This document shows, in pieces, positions 52,310 to 60,448 of a stretch of 64,000 nt of DNA. The first letter of the stretch is position 1, and each line of letters opens with the position of its first letter. The notes under the pieces were generated by a model. That model worked only from the letters and a program-made list of their open reading frames with translations. It did not search any database and was not told the origin of the DNA. The stretch is from contig JBDZUZ010000001.1 in NCBI GenBank assembly GCA_040255445.1, forward strand, positions 34,466 through 98,465. The letters run 5' to 3'. The stretch comes from JBDZUZ01 sp040255445 (GTDB taxonomy: Bacteria; Planctomycetota; Phycisphaerae; Phycisphaerales; UBA1924). A program made the translations under genes and the position numbers.

Positions 52310-52705
52310 ATGACCGACCTCCCAATCCCGGAGGACGATCCTCACTTCGAGTTGTGGCGACTCGCTGTGGTGGCCTGGCTTCGCATGCGCGCTGCGGAGA
52401 TGGGGGTCTCGCCGGATGAGGTTGTGAGATTGGAGAATCTGGCGGCGGCCTGGAAGGCCGCGTACAGCGGCTGGGTGCGTCTGAAAGTCCGCGGCGAGTC
52501 GGACGCGGTTGTGAAGGAGTCCGCCCGCGGGGCGTTTGTCGAAGGTTTTCAGCGGTTTGCGCGTGAGTCCGTTCGTTCCGGGCTGCTTACCCCTGCGCTG
52601 CAGGCGGATCTGCGTCACTGGATTACTCGGGCCATGATGGGTGAAAAGGCCGGACCGATGGTGGGCGGACGGCTTTCGGCAACCCCGCGCACACCCGAGC
52701 GGTAA
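52310..52705 (+). CDS. Small helical protein, unknown
   Basis: 131 residues with no signal peptide. The N-terminal part is helical and rich in Trp and Arg (HFELWRLAVVAWLRMRAAEM), the middle contains AAAWKAAYSGWVRLKVRGE, and the tail is basic. No family was recognised. It follows the kinase by 115 bases on the same strand and may or may not belong to that operon. A hairpin (CCGCGGCC-CGTGAT-GGCCGCGG) at 52715-52736 separates it from the next gene. Confidence 0.6.
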   Translation: MTDLPIPEDDPHFELWRLAVVAWLRMRAAEMGVSPDEVVRLENLAAAWKAAYSGWVRLKVRGESDAVVKESARGAFVEGFQRFARESVRSGLLTPALQADLRHWITRAMMGEKAGPMVGGRLSATPRTPER

Positions 52706-52749
52706 GCAGGTCCACCGCGGCCCGTGATGGCCGCGGCAAGGGGGAAAGG

Positions 52750-53196
52750 ATGCTCGTTCGTGCAACGCTGCGTGTGTTCGTCAGCGCCTCGTGGGGCGAG
52801 GACATCGCATCAGTCGAGCGGCTGCTCGACGAGATCGAGGACCTGAAGTGGTGGAATGTGGGCGCGCGGGACGGTGGTCCCAGCGGTGACCCCATGACCA
52901 CGCTCGCCAGGGCGGATGTGCTGCTGATTCCCGGATCGCTCTCCCCCGCCGCGGCGGCTGCGGCCGAAGTGGAGACCCGGCAGGCGGCCAAGTACGGCGT
53001 GCCGGTGATCGCGGTGGTGCCGTTCGATGAGCGGCATCGGGCCGAGGAGATCATCGAACAGTGGCGGGACGCCGGTGTCCCGACGGCGCCATGGTCGGCC
53101 GCGGCGGTCGAAGGCCTGCTGAACTTCGGGCAGAGGGGTGGGCCGGGCGGCCGGCTGGCGGGCCCGGCGGTGGAGGGCCTGGAGCAGGCCTCCTAG
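52750..53196 (+). CDS. Small Rossmann-like protein (TIR/nucleosidase-like fold), unknown
   Basis: 148 residues. It opens with RVFVSASWGEDIASVERLLDEIE, and ADVLLIPGSLSPAAAA and KYGVPVIAVVPFD follow as strands 3 and 4. This order resembles the flavodoxin-like fold of MTH538/TIR-like and nucleoside-deoxyribosyltransferase proteins, but the catalytic Glu of active TIR/NADase families cannot be placed. Glycine-rich end. GGGGAAAGG precedes the ATG. Cytosolic. It could act in nucleotide signalling, which is an inference only. Confidence 0.6.
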   Translation: MLVRATLRVFVSASWGEDIASVERLLDEIEDLKWWNVGARDGGPSGDPMTTLARADVLLIPGSLSPAAAAAAEVETRQAAKYGVPVIAVVPFDERHRAEEIIEQWRDAGVPTAPWSAAAVEGLLNFGQRGGPGGRLAGPAVEGLEQAS

Positions 53197-53220
53197 GCCG
53201 CGCCGGGTACACTCCGCGGC

Positions 53221-53778
53221 ATGTCGGCGCGGCGGCTCTTCCAATGCGGTGTGATCCTCGGGGCAGCGACCGCCCTAGTTGTGGTTGGTTGCGGCCAGGA
53301 ACGGCCCCAGGCCGGGTCGGGGCCGGTGCTCGCCGGCGGATCCTCGATCGCCCCCTTCGCGCCCGCCAGCGTCCGGGTCCATCCGCTCACGCACATCGAC
53401 ACCTCGGGCCCGGCGCCGATCATCGTGCTGCATTTCGAGGCGCGCGACCGCTACGGCGACACGGTCAAGGCCCTGGGCCTGCTGCAGGTCGAACTCCTGC
53501 GCCAGGAGGGCGGGCTCTCGCCGGGGATCGAATCGCTGCAGCGGTCCTGGGAACTGCGGGGCATGCTCGAGGCCGATGAGAACGCGGCGAGGTTCGATAT
53601 CGCTACGCGTACCTACCGCGTCCCCCTGAGCGGGCCGGACTGGCTCAAGTCATGGCGGGAGAGCGACGGCGGCGAGGATGCAGGCGGGGAGTTCCTGCGG
53701 CTGCGGCTTGTCTACGAAACGACCGCGGCGGACGGGGGCAGGCTGTACCTGGACGATGAGTACCTGCTCGGGCGGTGA
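53221..53778 (+). CDS. Lipoprotein, unknown
   Basis: 185 residues. A lipobox-like VVVGCGQE places the acylated Cys at 24. The mature part is a single beta-rich domain with PAPIIVLHFEARDRYGDTVKA, LGLLQVELLRQEGG and a late LRLRLVYETTAADGGRLYLDDEYL. This resembles secreted C2-like domains, but no family is certain. It lies 25 bases after the Rossmann-like gene. Confidence 0.7.
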   Translation: MSARRLFQCGVILGAATALVVVGCGQERPQAGSGPVLAGGSSIAPFAPASVRVHPLTHIDTSGPAPIIVLHFEARDRYGDTVKALGLLQVELLRQEGGLSPGIESLQRSWELRGMLEADENAARFDIATRTYRVPLSGPDWLKSWRESDGGEDAGGEFLRLRLVYETTAADGGRLYLDDEYLLGR

Positions 53779-53799
53779 TTTCATCGCTGTGGGCGCCGG

Positions 53800-54360
53800 T
53801 CAGCGCGGGTACGAACTGGATTGGCTTGCCGTGCGCTTCGCTGCGTAATCGATTGGTGTAACGTTGCGCAGCCGCTCGGTGATGTCGCGCCACGATGGCG
53901 GGCGCTCGGCGGCGGGCCAGTCGAAGCGGAGGAACCTGGCCTCGTTGACCCCGCCGAGTCCTTCGCGGATCGCGGTACGGTGCACCGGCGATGCGACGAA
54001 GGCGTCGAGCGCGGCCTGGTCGCGCCACACGGTCATGGTCCAGACCTCGTTGCCCAGCACGCGGCCGCGGACCGAGTGGCCAAGGTAGCCGTCGTGGGTC
54101 GGGAGCGAGCGGATGACGCGGCGGGTGTGGTCGTCGAAAGCCGCGCGGTTCTTCGGGTCGAGCGTGGCGTTGGTGACGCCGATGGCGACGGTGCCGGTGG
54201 CCTCTGAGTAGGCGTGGTCGGTGAAGGGAGTGGCGAGCGGGACGCCGCGGATGCCGCAGGCCGCGGCGACCGCCGTGAGGCCGGCGAGCGATGCGAGCCG
54301 CAGGATGGTGACTCGGCGGGTTCTCGGACGCGGGGATGGGGTGGGCTCATTTACTTGCAT
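53800..54360 (-). CDS. Lipoprotein with monooxygenase-like (ABM/DUF3291-type) domain
   Basis: 186 residues. The lipobox is VAAACGIRG, with acylated Cys near 35. A dimeric ferredoxin-like domain follows, with NEVWTMTVWRDQAALDAFV and SPVHRTAIREGLG, the pattern of antibiotic-biosynthesis-monooxygenase and DUF3291-like proteins. The ATG at 54360 lies inside a palindrome. A longer frame runs 30 codons upstream with no ribosome site. The role is unknown. ABM-type domains often act on quinones or haem, but here the protein would be at the membrane surface. Confidence 0.7.
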   Translation of the reverse strand: MQVNEPTPSPRPRTRRVTILRLASLAGLTAVAAACGIRGVPLATPFTDHAYSEATGTVAIGVTNATLDPKNRAAFDDHTRRVIRSLPTHDGYLGHSVRGRVLGNEVWTMTVWRDQAALDAFVASPVHRTAIREGLGGVNEARFLRFDWPAAERPPSWRDITERLRNVTPIDYAAKRTASQSSSYPR

Positions 54361-54369
54361 GTTGCAAGT
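54353..54369. promoter_or_regulatory. Palindromic operator overlapping a start codon
   Basis: Perfect seven-base inverted repeat ACTTGCA-TGT-TGCAAGT. The ATG of the leftward ABM-like lipoprotein lies inside it. The size and symmetry suit a dimeric MarR- or ArsR-type regulator. Confidence 0.5.
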
Positions 54370-54452
54370 ATTCAGCGGCAGAGACGGTTCAGATTCGGCT
54401 CGCCGGATCGAATCTCGCGAACAGAGGCCCGGGGTCACCGATATAGTCAAAC

Positions 54453-54824
54453 GTGCGTCTGAACGCCGTTTTCATAGCGTTGCTGGTGCTTGCCGGGCTG
54501 GTTGTCGGCTCGGTGGTTCCTCGCAGCGCGCTCTGTGGGGCGTGTGATTGCGGCGTCGAGCTGGTCGTTGAGGCGGCAGCGGCGGACGCCTGCTGTGGCG
54601 GGCCGCTGGACCACGACACAGACGGCCGGACGGACCACGAGGACCAGAACCGTGGCGGCGGCGACTGTGAGTGCGTCCGGTGCATCGCGCCGGCGGTGAA
54701 GGCTCCGGCGTCGTCTGCGGCGAGCGTGGCCGTTGATCTGCCGCGGGGCATGGTGGTGATGGTGGAGTGTGAGCGGCCGGCCGCGGTCTGCGGCGACGGC
54801 CTGATGGATCCTCCCAAAGTGTGA
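54453..54824 (+). CDS. Small Cys-rich exported protein, unknown
   Basis: 123 residues beginning with GTG at 54453. A hydrophobic signal/anchor segment (about 6-24) is followed by Cys clusters CGACDCG, ADACCGG and GGGDCECVRC, with nearby HDTDGRTDHEDQ. Cys and His/Asp clusters suggest metal binding. A second hydrophobic patch near 95 is short. It lies 90 bases before the HlyD-like gene in the same direction and may be part of that operon. Confidence 0.6.
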   Translation: MRLNAVFIALLVLAGLVVGSVVPRSALCGACDCGVELVVEAAAADACCGGPLDHDTDGRTDHEDQNRGGGDCECVRCIAPAVKAPASSAASVAVDLPRGMVVMVECERPAAVCGDGLMDPPKV

Positions 54825-54916
54825 GCGTTGTGACCGCGTGACTCTGCGCGCTGGATCGGCGTGGGGTTGGGCTGTGTCGTTGCGTTCGCGGTGCGTCTCG
54901 GGTGAGGAATCAGGAC

Positions 54917-56569
54917 ATGTCACAGGGTCAGGGAACAGTGCCGATGCCGGGGCGGAGTCAGCGCCACTGGTGGATCGGCGGGATCGTGGTGATCGCGGTC
55001 GCCGCGCTCCTGCTGTGGAGCGGGCGGGCTGCGCTGCTGCCGGCGGCGGAGGTGGTGGTGCGGCCGGTGGTGCTGGTGGAGCAGCCGGCGGGTGTTGACG
55101 ACACGGCGAGGCACGCCGGTGGTGAGCACGTGGCCGCGGCGAGCGGGAGTCGAGCGGGGCCGGCCGCGGGCGGCAGGATCGTGCAGGCGGCGGGGTGGGT
55201 CGAGCCCGAGCCGTACCCGACGATTGTGTACGCGCTGACCGATGGGACCGTCGGGGGCGTTGAGGTGCTCGAGGGTGATCGCGTTGAGGTGGGGCAGCGG
55301 CTGGCGTACCTGACGGGCGAGGATCAGCGGATGGTGCTCGCTTCGCGGGAGGGCGATCTGGTGCGGGCGCGGGCGGAGGTCGAGGCCGCGAAGGCGCGGC
55401 TGGCCGAAGCGCAGGAGCGGTGGGACAACCCGATCGAGGCGGAGCGCGCGGTCGCGACAGCGCGGGCGGAGCTCGCGGAGGTCGAGGCCGAGCTCGCGCA
55501 GCTGCCGAGCCTGATCGATACCGAGAAGAGCCTGCTCGACAGTCTGGAAGAGGAGTTCACCCGGAGCCAGCAGGCGCAGAAGACGGGCGCGGCGAGCGAG
55601 CTCGAGGTTGTGAAGCTCGCGAAGTCGAAGGCTGCGCAGGCCGCGCGCGTGCTTGCGCTCGAGCGGAGCGGGCCGATCCTGGAAGCGAAGCGCGATCGCT
55701 TGCGTGCGGAACTCCGCGCGGCGGAGCGACACCTGGAACTGCGGATCGAGGACAAGGCCGCGCTGGAACTCGCGAAGGTCGCGGTCGAGGCGGCGATGGG
55801 GGAGATGCTCGCGATCAAGGCGATGCGCGATCACCTCTTCATGCAGGAGCAGTGGACGCGGATCGTCTCGCCGATCGACGGCTATGTGATGCGTCGGCTC
55901 AAGGACCCGGGCGACAAGGTGATGCGGGGGATGGATGACCCCGAATCGGCGCAGCTCTTCTGGCTGTACGACCCGACGAAATTGCAGGTGCGCGTCGATG
56001 TGCCGCTGGCGGATGTGGGCGCGGTGCGCATCGGGCAGCCGTGCGAGGTGATCGTGGAGGCCGCGCCCGACTCGCCGCTGGCGGGCGAGGTGATCCGCAT
56101 CACCAATGAAGCGGACCTGCAGAAGAACACGCTCGAGGTGAAGGTGCGGCTGCTGGAGACCAATCCGGTGGTGCGGCCGGAGATGCTGGCGCGGGTGCGG
56201 TTTGGTGTGGGAGTGGATGGTGGCGCTTCTGATGCTGCGCGCGGGACGAGCGGCCGCTGGGCTCCTGCGGACACCGCCGGCGCCGCGGCGATGAGTGAAG
56301 CGCGGGTGCCGGAGAGCGCTGTGATCGGCGCTGACGGCTCCGCCAGTGTCAGGCGGGTCGTCGATCGGCGCGGGGCGCGGGGGCGTGTCGAGGTCGTCGC
56401 GGTTGATGTCGTGAAGCGTGAAGCGGGCGAAGCGATCGTCCGGAGCGTGCTGCACCACGGCGATCTGGTCGTGGTCGGCGGCGATCGCGTGGCCGACGGC
56501 GAGCGGGTGGTGATGACGATCGAGGGCGGCGGTGAGGTCGCCAGTGCGGCGGCGGGAGGTGCACGATGA
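54917..56569 (+). CDS. HlyD-family exporter adaptor
   Basis: A 550-residue inner-membrane-anchored adaptor with one membrane segment at about 22-40. Biotinyl-lipoyl half-motifs flank a long helical hairpin (about 140-300) rich in Ala/Glu/Arg (ARAEVEAAKARLAEAQERW and a second ALELAKVAVEAAMGEM helix). The beta-barrel domain near 345-415 has LFWLYDPTKLQVRVDVPLAD. With the following ABC genes it forms a DevBCA/MacAB-like tripartite exporter. The start is the ATG at 54917 behind GAGGAATCAGGAC, and a GTG five codons earlier is an alternative. Its stop overlaps the next ATG as ATGA. Confidence 0.88.
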   Translation: MSQGQGTVPMPGRSQRHWWIGGIVVIAVAALLLWSGRAALLPAAEVVVRPVVLVEQPAGVDDTARHAGGEHVAAASGSRAGPAAGGRIVQAAGWVEPEPYPTIVYALTDGTVGGVEVLEGDRVEVGQRLAYLTGEDQRMVLASREGDLVRARAEVEAAKARLAEAQERWDNPIEAERAVATARAELAEVEAELAQLPSLIDTEKSLLDSLEEEFTRSQQAQKTGAASELEVVKLAKSKAAQAARVLALERSGPILEAKRDRLRAELRAAERHLELRIEDKAALELAKVAVEAAMGEMLAIKAMRDHLFMQEQWTRIVSPIDGYVMRRLKDPGDKVMRGMDDPESAQLFWLYDPTKLQVRVDVPLADVGAVRIGQPCEVIVEAAPDSPLAGEVIRITNEADLQKNTLEVKVRLLETNPVVRPEMLARVRFGVGVDGGASDAARGTSGRWAPADTAGAAAMSEARVPESAVIGADGSASVRRVVDRRGARGRVEVVAVDVVKREAGEAIVRSVLHHGDLVVVGGDRVADGERVVMTIEGGGEVASAAAGGAR

Positions 56570-57309
56570 GTTACATCCGCTGCCGCGGCGTGACCCGCAT
56601 CTACAAGAAGGGCGATGTCGAGATCCGCCCGCTCGATGGCGTTGATCTGGATGTCGAGCGCGGCGAGTTCGTGGCGCTCATGGGCCCTTCGGGCAGTGGT
56701 AAGACGACGCTGCTCAACCTGATCGCGGGCATCGATTCGCCCACGGCGGGCGCGATCAACATCGCCGGCGTCGAGCTGGGCTCGCTCTCAGGGTCCGCGC
56801 TGGCGAAGTGGCGGGCCGAGCATGTGGGGTACATATTCCAGCTGTACAACCTCGTGCCGGTGCTCACCGCGTACGAGAACGTGGAGCTGCCGCTGCTGCT
56901 GCGCGATCTCTCGCGAAAGGAGCGGCACGCGAAGGTCGAGCGGGCCCTCACGCTCACCGGCATCGCCGACCGGCACGACCACTACCCGCGGCAGATGTCG
57001 GGCGGGCAGGAGCAGCGAGTCGCGATCGCCCGCGCGATCGTCGCCGATCAGCCGGTGCTCGTCGCCGATGAGCCCACGGGCGATCTCGACAAGCCATCGG
57101 GAGCGGCGATCCTTTCGCTGATGCGCACGCTCGTCGAAGAACACAGTCGCACGGTGATCATGGTGACGCACGACCCGCACGCGGCGGAGGCCGCGGACCG
57201 GCTGATCCGCCTGGAGAAGGGCAAGCTCGTGGGCGAGGAACGCCGCGATCACGCGGGCGCGGATGCACGCGGCGATGAGCAGAGTACCGCGATCGGAGCC
57301 CGCTCATGA
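56566..57309 (+). CDS. ABC transporter ATPase (MacB/LolD type)
   Basis: 247 residues: Walker A GPSGSGKTT at 40-48, signature MSGGQEQRVAIARAI near 145, Walker B VLVADEPTGDLD near 165 and a switch His in VTHDPHA. This belongs to the ATPases that power FtsX-type permeases in lipoprotein and macrolide exporters. The C-terminal 25 residues are unstructured. The gene overlaps its neighbours by four bases on both sides. Confidence 0.95.
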   Translation: MSYIRCRGVTRIYKKGDVEIRPLDGVDLDVERGEFVALMGPSGSGKTTLLNLIAGIDSPTAGAINIAGVELGSLSGSALAKWRAEHVGYIFQLYNLVPVLTAYENVELPLLLRDLSRKERHAKVERALTLTGIADRHDHYPRQMSGGQEQRVAIARAIVADQPVLVADEPTGDLDKPSGAAILSLMRTLVEEHSRTVIMVTHDPHAAEAADRLIRLEKGKLVGEERRDHAGADARGDEQSTAIGARS

Positions 57310-58457
57310 TCCGCGGCAAGTTCATCCCGCTGGTCTTCCGCCAGGTCTTCCGCCGGCGCGTGCCCGCCGCGATGACTGTTGCGGGCATCGCCGCGGCGAT
57401 GTTCCTCTTCACCGCCGTGCTGGCGATGCAGGCCGCGGTGCGTGAGGCGACCAGCGCGACGGCGAAGGAAACCAACCTGATCGTCTACCGCAAGGACCGC
57501 TTCTGCCCCGCGACCAGCCAGTTGCCGCAGGACTATGTCGCGCGGATCGAGCGGATTGAGGGCGTGCGGGCGGCGATTCCCGTGAAGGTGGTCGTCAGCA
57601 ACTGCCGTACGAGCCTTGATGTCGTGACCTTCCGCGGCGTGCCCAAGGACAAGTTTCTCGCCGATCGCGGCAAGGGCCTCGAGCTCATCTCGGGCTCGAT
57701 CGAGGAATGGCAGAGCCGGACCGATGCCGCGCTCGTGGGCGAACTGCTGGCCAGGCGTCGGGGTTTGAAGCCCGGGCAGATGTTCGACGCCGCGGGCATC
57801 ACCGCGTACGTCGCCGGCGTGATCCGCTCCGATGAAGCGCAGGACCAGAACACCGCCTTCACAGCGCTCGAGTTCATCCAGCTCGCGGGCCGCTCGGGGC
57901 TGGGTGTGGTGACGCAGTTCAATGTGAAAGTCGATGACCCAGCGCAGCTCGGCCCCGTCGCTGATCGCATCGACGAGATGTTCGCCACAGCGCAGGAGCC
58001 GACCGCGACGTTCTCCGAGCAGGCGTTCATCGGCCGCGTCGCGGAGGATGTCGTGGAGCTCGTGCGCTTCGCCGGCTGGCTGGGCATCGGCTGTCTGGTG
58101 GCGGTGGGGGCGCTCATCGCCAACGCGGTGATCCTCTCGCTGCAGCACCGCATCGCCGAGCACGCGGTGCTGCAGGCGTTGGGCTACACGCAGGGGCTGC
58201 TGGTGCGGCTGGTCGTCGCCGAGGGGCTGCTTATCGCGATGACCGGCGGCATCATCGGCGGTCTGGGCGCTGTGGCCCTCGCGCATTACGGCGGCTTCGC
58301 CCTGTCCGTCGAGGGCACCTCGATCCCGATCGAGGCACGGCCGATCGTGCTGGTCATGGGTGTCGGTGTGTGCGCGGTGTTGGGTGTAGGGGCTGCGCTC
58401 TTCCCGGCGTGGCGGGCGACGCGGCGGAGCATCGCGCAGACCTTCCGGGCGGTGTAA
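57306..58457 (+). CDS. FtsX-like ABC permease 1
   Basis: 383 residues. An N-terminal membrane helix (about 20-42) is followed by a periplasmic domain of about 200 residues containing SNCRTSLDVVTFRGVP. The C-terminal FtsX domain has three further helices near 255, 300 and 345, with HAVLQALGYTQGLLVRLVVAEGL, the conserved FtsX coupling-helix region. Together with the next gene it makes a heterodimeric permease for the ATPase upstream. Confidence 0.93.
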   Translation: MIRGKFIPLVFRQVFRRRVPAAMTVAGIAAAMFLFTAVLAMQAAVREATSATAKETNLIVYRKDRFCPATSQLPQDYVARIERIEGVRAAIPVKVVVSNCRTSLDVVTFRGVPKDKFLADRGKGLELISGSIEEWQSRTDAALVGELLARRRGLKPGQMFDAAGITAYVAGVIRSDEAQDQNTAFTALEFIQLAGRSGLGVVTQFNVKVDDPAQLGPVADRIDEMFATAQEPTATFSEQAFIGRVAEDVVELVRFAGWLGIGCLVAVGALIANAVILSLQHRIAEHAVLQALGYTQGLLVRLVVAEGLLIAMTGGIIGGLGAVALAHYGGFALSVEGTSIPIEARPIVLVMGVGVCAVLGVGAALFPAWRATRRSIAQTFRAV

Positions 58458-58502
58458 GTTGAGCGACTCCGCCGCGGTTGTCGCGGCGGTTGAAGGAGCC
58501 AG

Positions 58503-59684
58503 ATGAAGCGGTTGCCCTTCGAGTACGCGTATCGCAACCTGTGGCGGGGCAAGGCCCGGCTCGCGGCGACCGTCGCCGGCGCTGCGCTCGTGGTGCTGCT
58601 CGCGCTCGCCGCGGGCGGCTTCCTCCGCGGCATGAACCAGAGCCTCAGCGACCCCAGCGGGCTCACGATGAACGTGATCCTGCTGGGCGCGGGCAGCGAG
58701 GAGTCGATCGAACGCTCGCAGATCTCGATGAAGGCGGCGGGCGTCGCCGCGGCGAGCATCCGCGGCATCCGCGAAGAGGGCGGCCGCCCCTTGGTCTCGC
58801 CGGAGATCCACGCCGCGCTGCCGGTGAAGCTCGACGAGAACGACGACGAGCCGCGGCAGGCGGTGATCCGCGGCGTCGAGCCCGTTGCGCTGCTGGTCCA
58901 CCCCGAGGTCGAGATCGTGGAGGGCCGCTTTCCGACCGCGGGCCGCTTCGAGGTGATGGCGGGTGAACTCGCCGCGACGCGGATGGGCACGCCCGATGAG
59001 AAGCTCGCGGTCGGTGAGGAACTGCTGATCGACGGCCAGGCGTGGCGGATCGTCGGCCGCTTCACCGCGCCCGCGACGGTGATGGACGCCGAGCTCTGGA
59101 TCCCGCTCACGGATATCCAGACGACGACGCGGCGGGAGAGCTCTGTCTCGTGCGTGATCCTCACGCTCGACCAGAGCCGCGGCGGAAATTTCGATGATGT
59201 CGATCTCTTCGCCAAATCGCGGCTGGATCTTGAGCTGACCGCGATCACGCAGAACGACTACTACCGATCGATCGCGGCGTTCTACCGGCCGATCCGCATC
59301 ATGGTGATCGGCACCGCGGTGATGATCGCGATGGGGGGGCTGCTGGGCGGGCTGAACACGATGTACGCCGCGTTCGCCGCGCGGGTTCGTGAGGTGGGTA
59401 TGCTGCGGACGCTCGGGTTCGGCCGCCGGGCTGTGCTGCTGAGCCTCACGCAGGAGTCGCTGCTGGCCTCGCTCGCGGGCGGGCTGATCGCGGTGGCGAT
59501 CGGGCTCATCGTGCTCGACGGCGTGGCGGTGCGGTTCTCGATGGGCGCCTTCGCAATCGCGATCGATGCGCCGGTGGTACTCTCCGGTCTGATCGTGGCG
59601 ATCGCCGTCGGCTTGATCGGCGTCCTGCCGCCGGCGGTGCGGTGTCTGCGACTGGGGATCGCGGAGAGTTTGAAGTCGATTTGA
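58503..59684 (+). CDS. FtsX-like ABC permease 2
   Basis: 393 residues with the same plan as permease 1: first helix at about 20-40 (AATVAGAALVVLLALAAGGF), periplasmic domain to about 265, and a C-terminal domain with VREVGMLRTLGFGRRAVLLS as coupling helix and helices near 280, 325 and 365. The body is diverged from permease 1. A hairpin (CCGCCGCG-GTTGT-CGCGGCGG) lies in the 45-base gap, and AAGGAGCC precedes the ATG. Confidence 0.93.
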   Translation: MKRLPFEYAYRNLWRGKARLAATVAGAALVVLLALAAGGFLRGMNQSLSDPSGLTMNVILLGAGSEESIERSQISMKAAGVAAASIRGIREEGGRPLVSPEIHAALPVKLDENDDEPRQAVIRGVEPVALLVHPEVEIVEGRFPTAGRFEVMAGELAATRMGTPDEKLAVGEELLIDGQAWRIVGRFTAPATVMDAELWIPLTDIQTTTRRESSVSCVILTLDQSRGGNFDDVDLFAKSRLDLELTAITQNDYYRSIAAFYRPIRIMVIGTAVMIAMGGLLGGLNTMYAAFAARVREVGMLRTLGFGRRAVLLSLTQESLLASLAGGLIAVAIGLIVLDGVAVRFSMGAFAIAIDAPVVLSGLIVAIAVGLIGVLPPAVRCLRLGIAESLKSI

Positions 59685-59751
59685 ATTGTTTGAACGAAAC
59701 GCCGCGGGCCTTCGCCGCGGTGAGAGCAACAGGAAGCGAAAGGAGACTGTG

Positions 59752-60312
59752 ATGATGAAGCGTGCAACGACGGCGATGATGGTGATGGTCGCGGGCGGGG
59801 CGCTCGCGCTGGGCGTGGTCGGCTGCGAGAAGAAGGAGGCGACGCCTCCCGTTCCGACGACAAGCGGCTCGGCCGCCAACCCGGCGGATACGCCGCGGTT
59901 CATGCTCCTCTCGCGTCCGGACAATGTCGTTGATGTCGCCGCGGCGAAGGGCAGCGCGAAGGTGGGCGACTCGATCGCGCTCCGCGGCAAGATCGGCGGG
60001 CGCCCGAGCCCGATGAGCGAGGGCGTGGCGACTTTCGTGATGATGGATCCGGCGATCCCCAGCTGCGCCGACAACGCCGAGGATGGCTGCCCCACTCCGT
60101 GGGATTACTGCTGCGAGACGCCCGAATCGATCATGAACAACAGCGCCACCGTGCAGGTCGTCGGCGCGGATGGCACAGCGCTCAAGACCGATCTCAAGAA
60201 GGCCGGCCTCGCGCCGCTCGACGAGGTGATCGTGGTCGGGACCGTCGCGGAGAAGAGCGCAGAGGGTGTGCTGGTGGTGAAGGCGACGGGAGTGTTCAAG
60301 GCGGGGGCGTGA
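59752..60312 (+). CDS. Lipoprotein of the exporter operon
   Basis: 186 residues. The lipobox is VVGC, with acylated Cys at 25. A small beta-rich (OB-like) domain (about 60-185) contains ALRGKIGGRPSPMSEGVATF and VVVGTVAEKSAEGVLVVKA, with a Cys cluster IPSCADNAEDGC and DYCCET that could form disulfides or bind metal. It is last gene of the exporter operon, 67 bases after permease 2, with AGGAGACTGTG before the ATG. It may be a substrate or a cofactor of the exporter, which is a guess from position. Confidence 0.75.
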   Translation: MMKRATTAMMVMVAGGALALGVVGCEKKEATPPVPTTSGSAANPADTPRFMLLSRPDNVVDVAAAKGSAKVGDSIALRGKIGGRPSPMSEGVATFVMMDPAIPSCADNAEDGCPTPWDYCCETPESIMNNSATVQVVGADGTALKTDLKKAGLAPLDEVIVVGTVAEKSAEGVLVVKATGVFKAGA

Positions 60313-60318
60313 GGGGGA

Positions 60319-60397
60319 AGTGGTCGCGTGGTCAAGTGGTCGCGTGGTCACGTGATGGGAAAGTGCTCGAGTGGTCAAGTGCTCGAGTGCGCGAGTG
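60319..60397. repeat. Low-complexity repeat between convergent genes
   Basis: Repeats of AGTGGTCGCG/AGTGGTCAAG and AGTGCTCGAG, then (60421-60455) AGTCCTTAGTCCTTAGTCCT. They lie between the exporter lipoprotein and the amidohydrolase-like gene. Confidence 0.75.
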
Positions 60398-60420
60398 GGG
60401 ACACATACAGCGTGTCCCAC
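60397..60420. terminator. Hairpin between convergent genes
   Basis: GGGACAC-ATACAGC-GTGTCCC with partial extension by GTG/CAC. It could terminate transcripts from both sides. No T-tract. Confidence 0.45.
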
Positions 60421-60448
60421 TCAGTCCTTAGTCCTTAGTCCTCAGCAC

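Noticed and set aside
57249..60095. 948-codon open frame on the minus strand opposite the exporter operon
   Set aside because: It lies exactly antisense to the two permease genes, its protein is rich in Arg, His and Asp runs with no family pattern, and long antisense frames are expected at this GC content.
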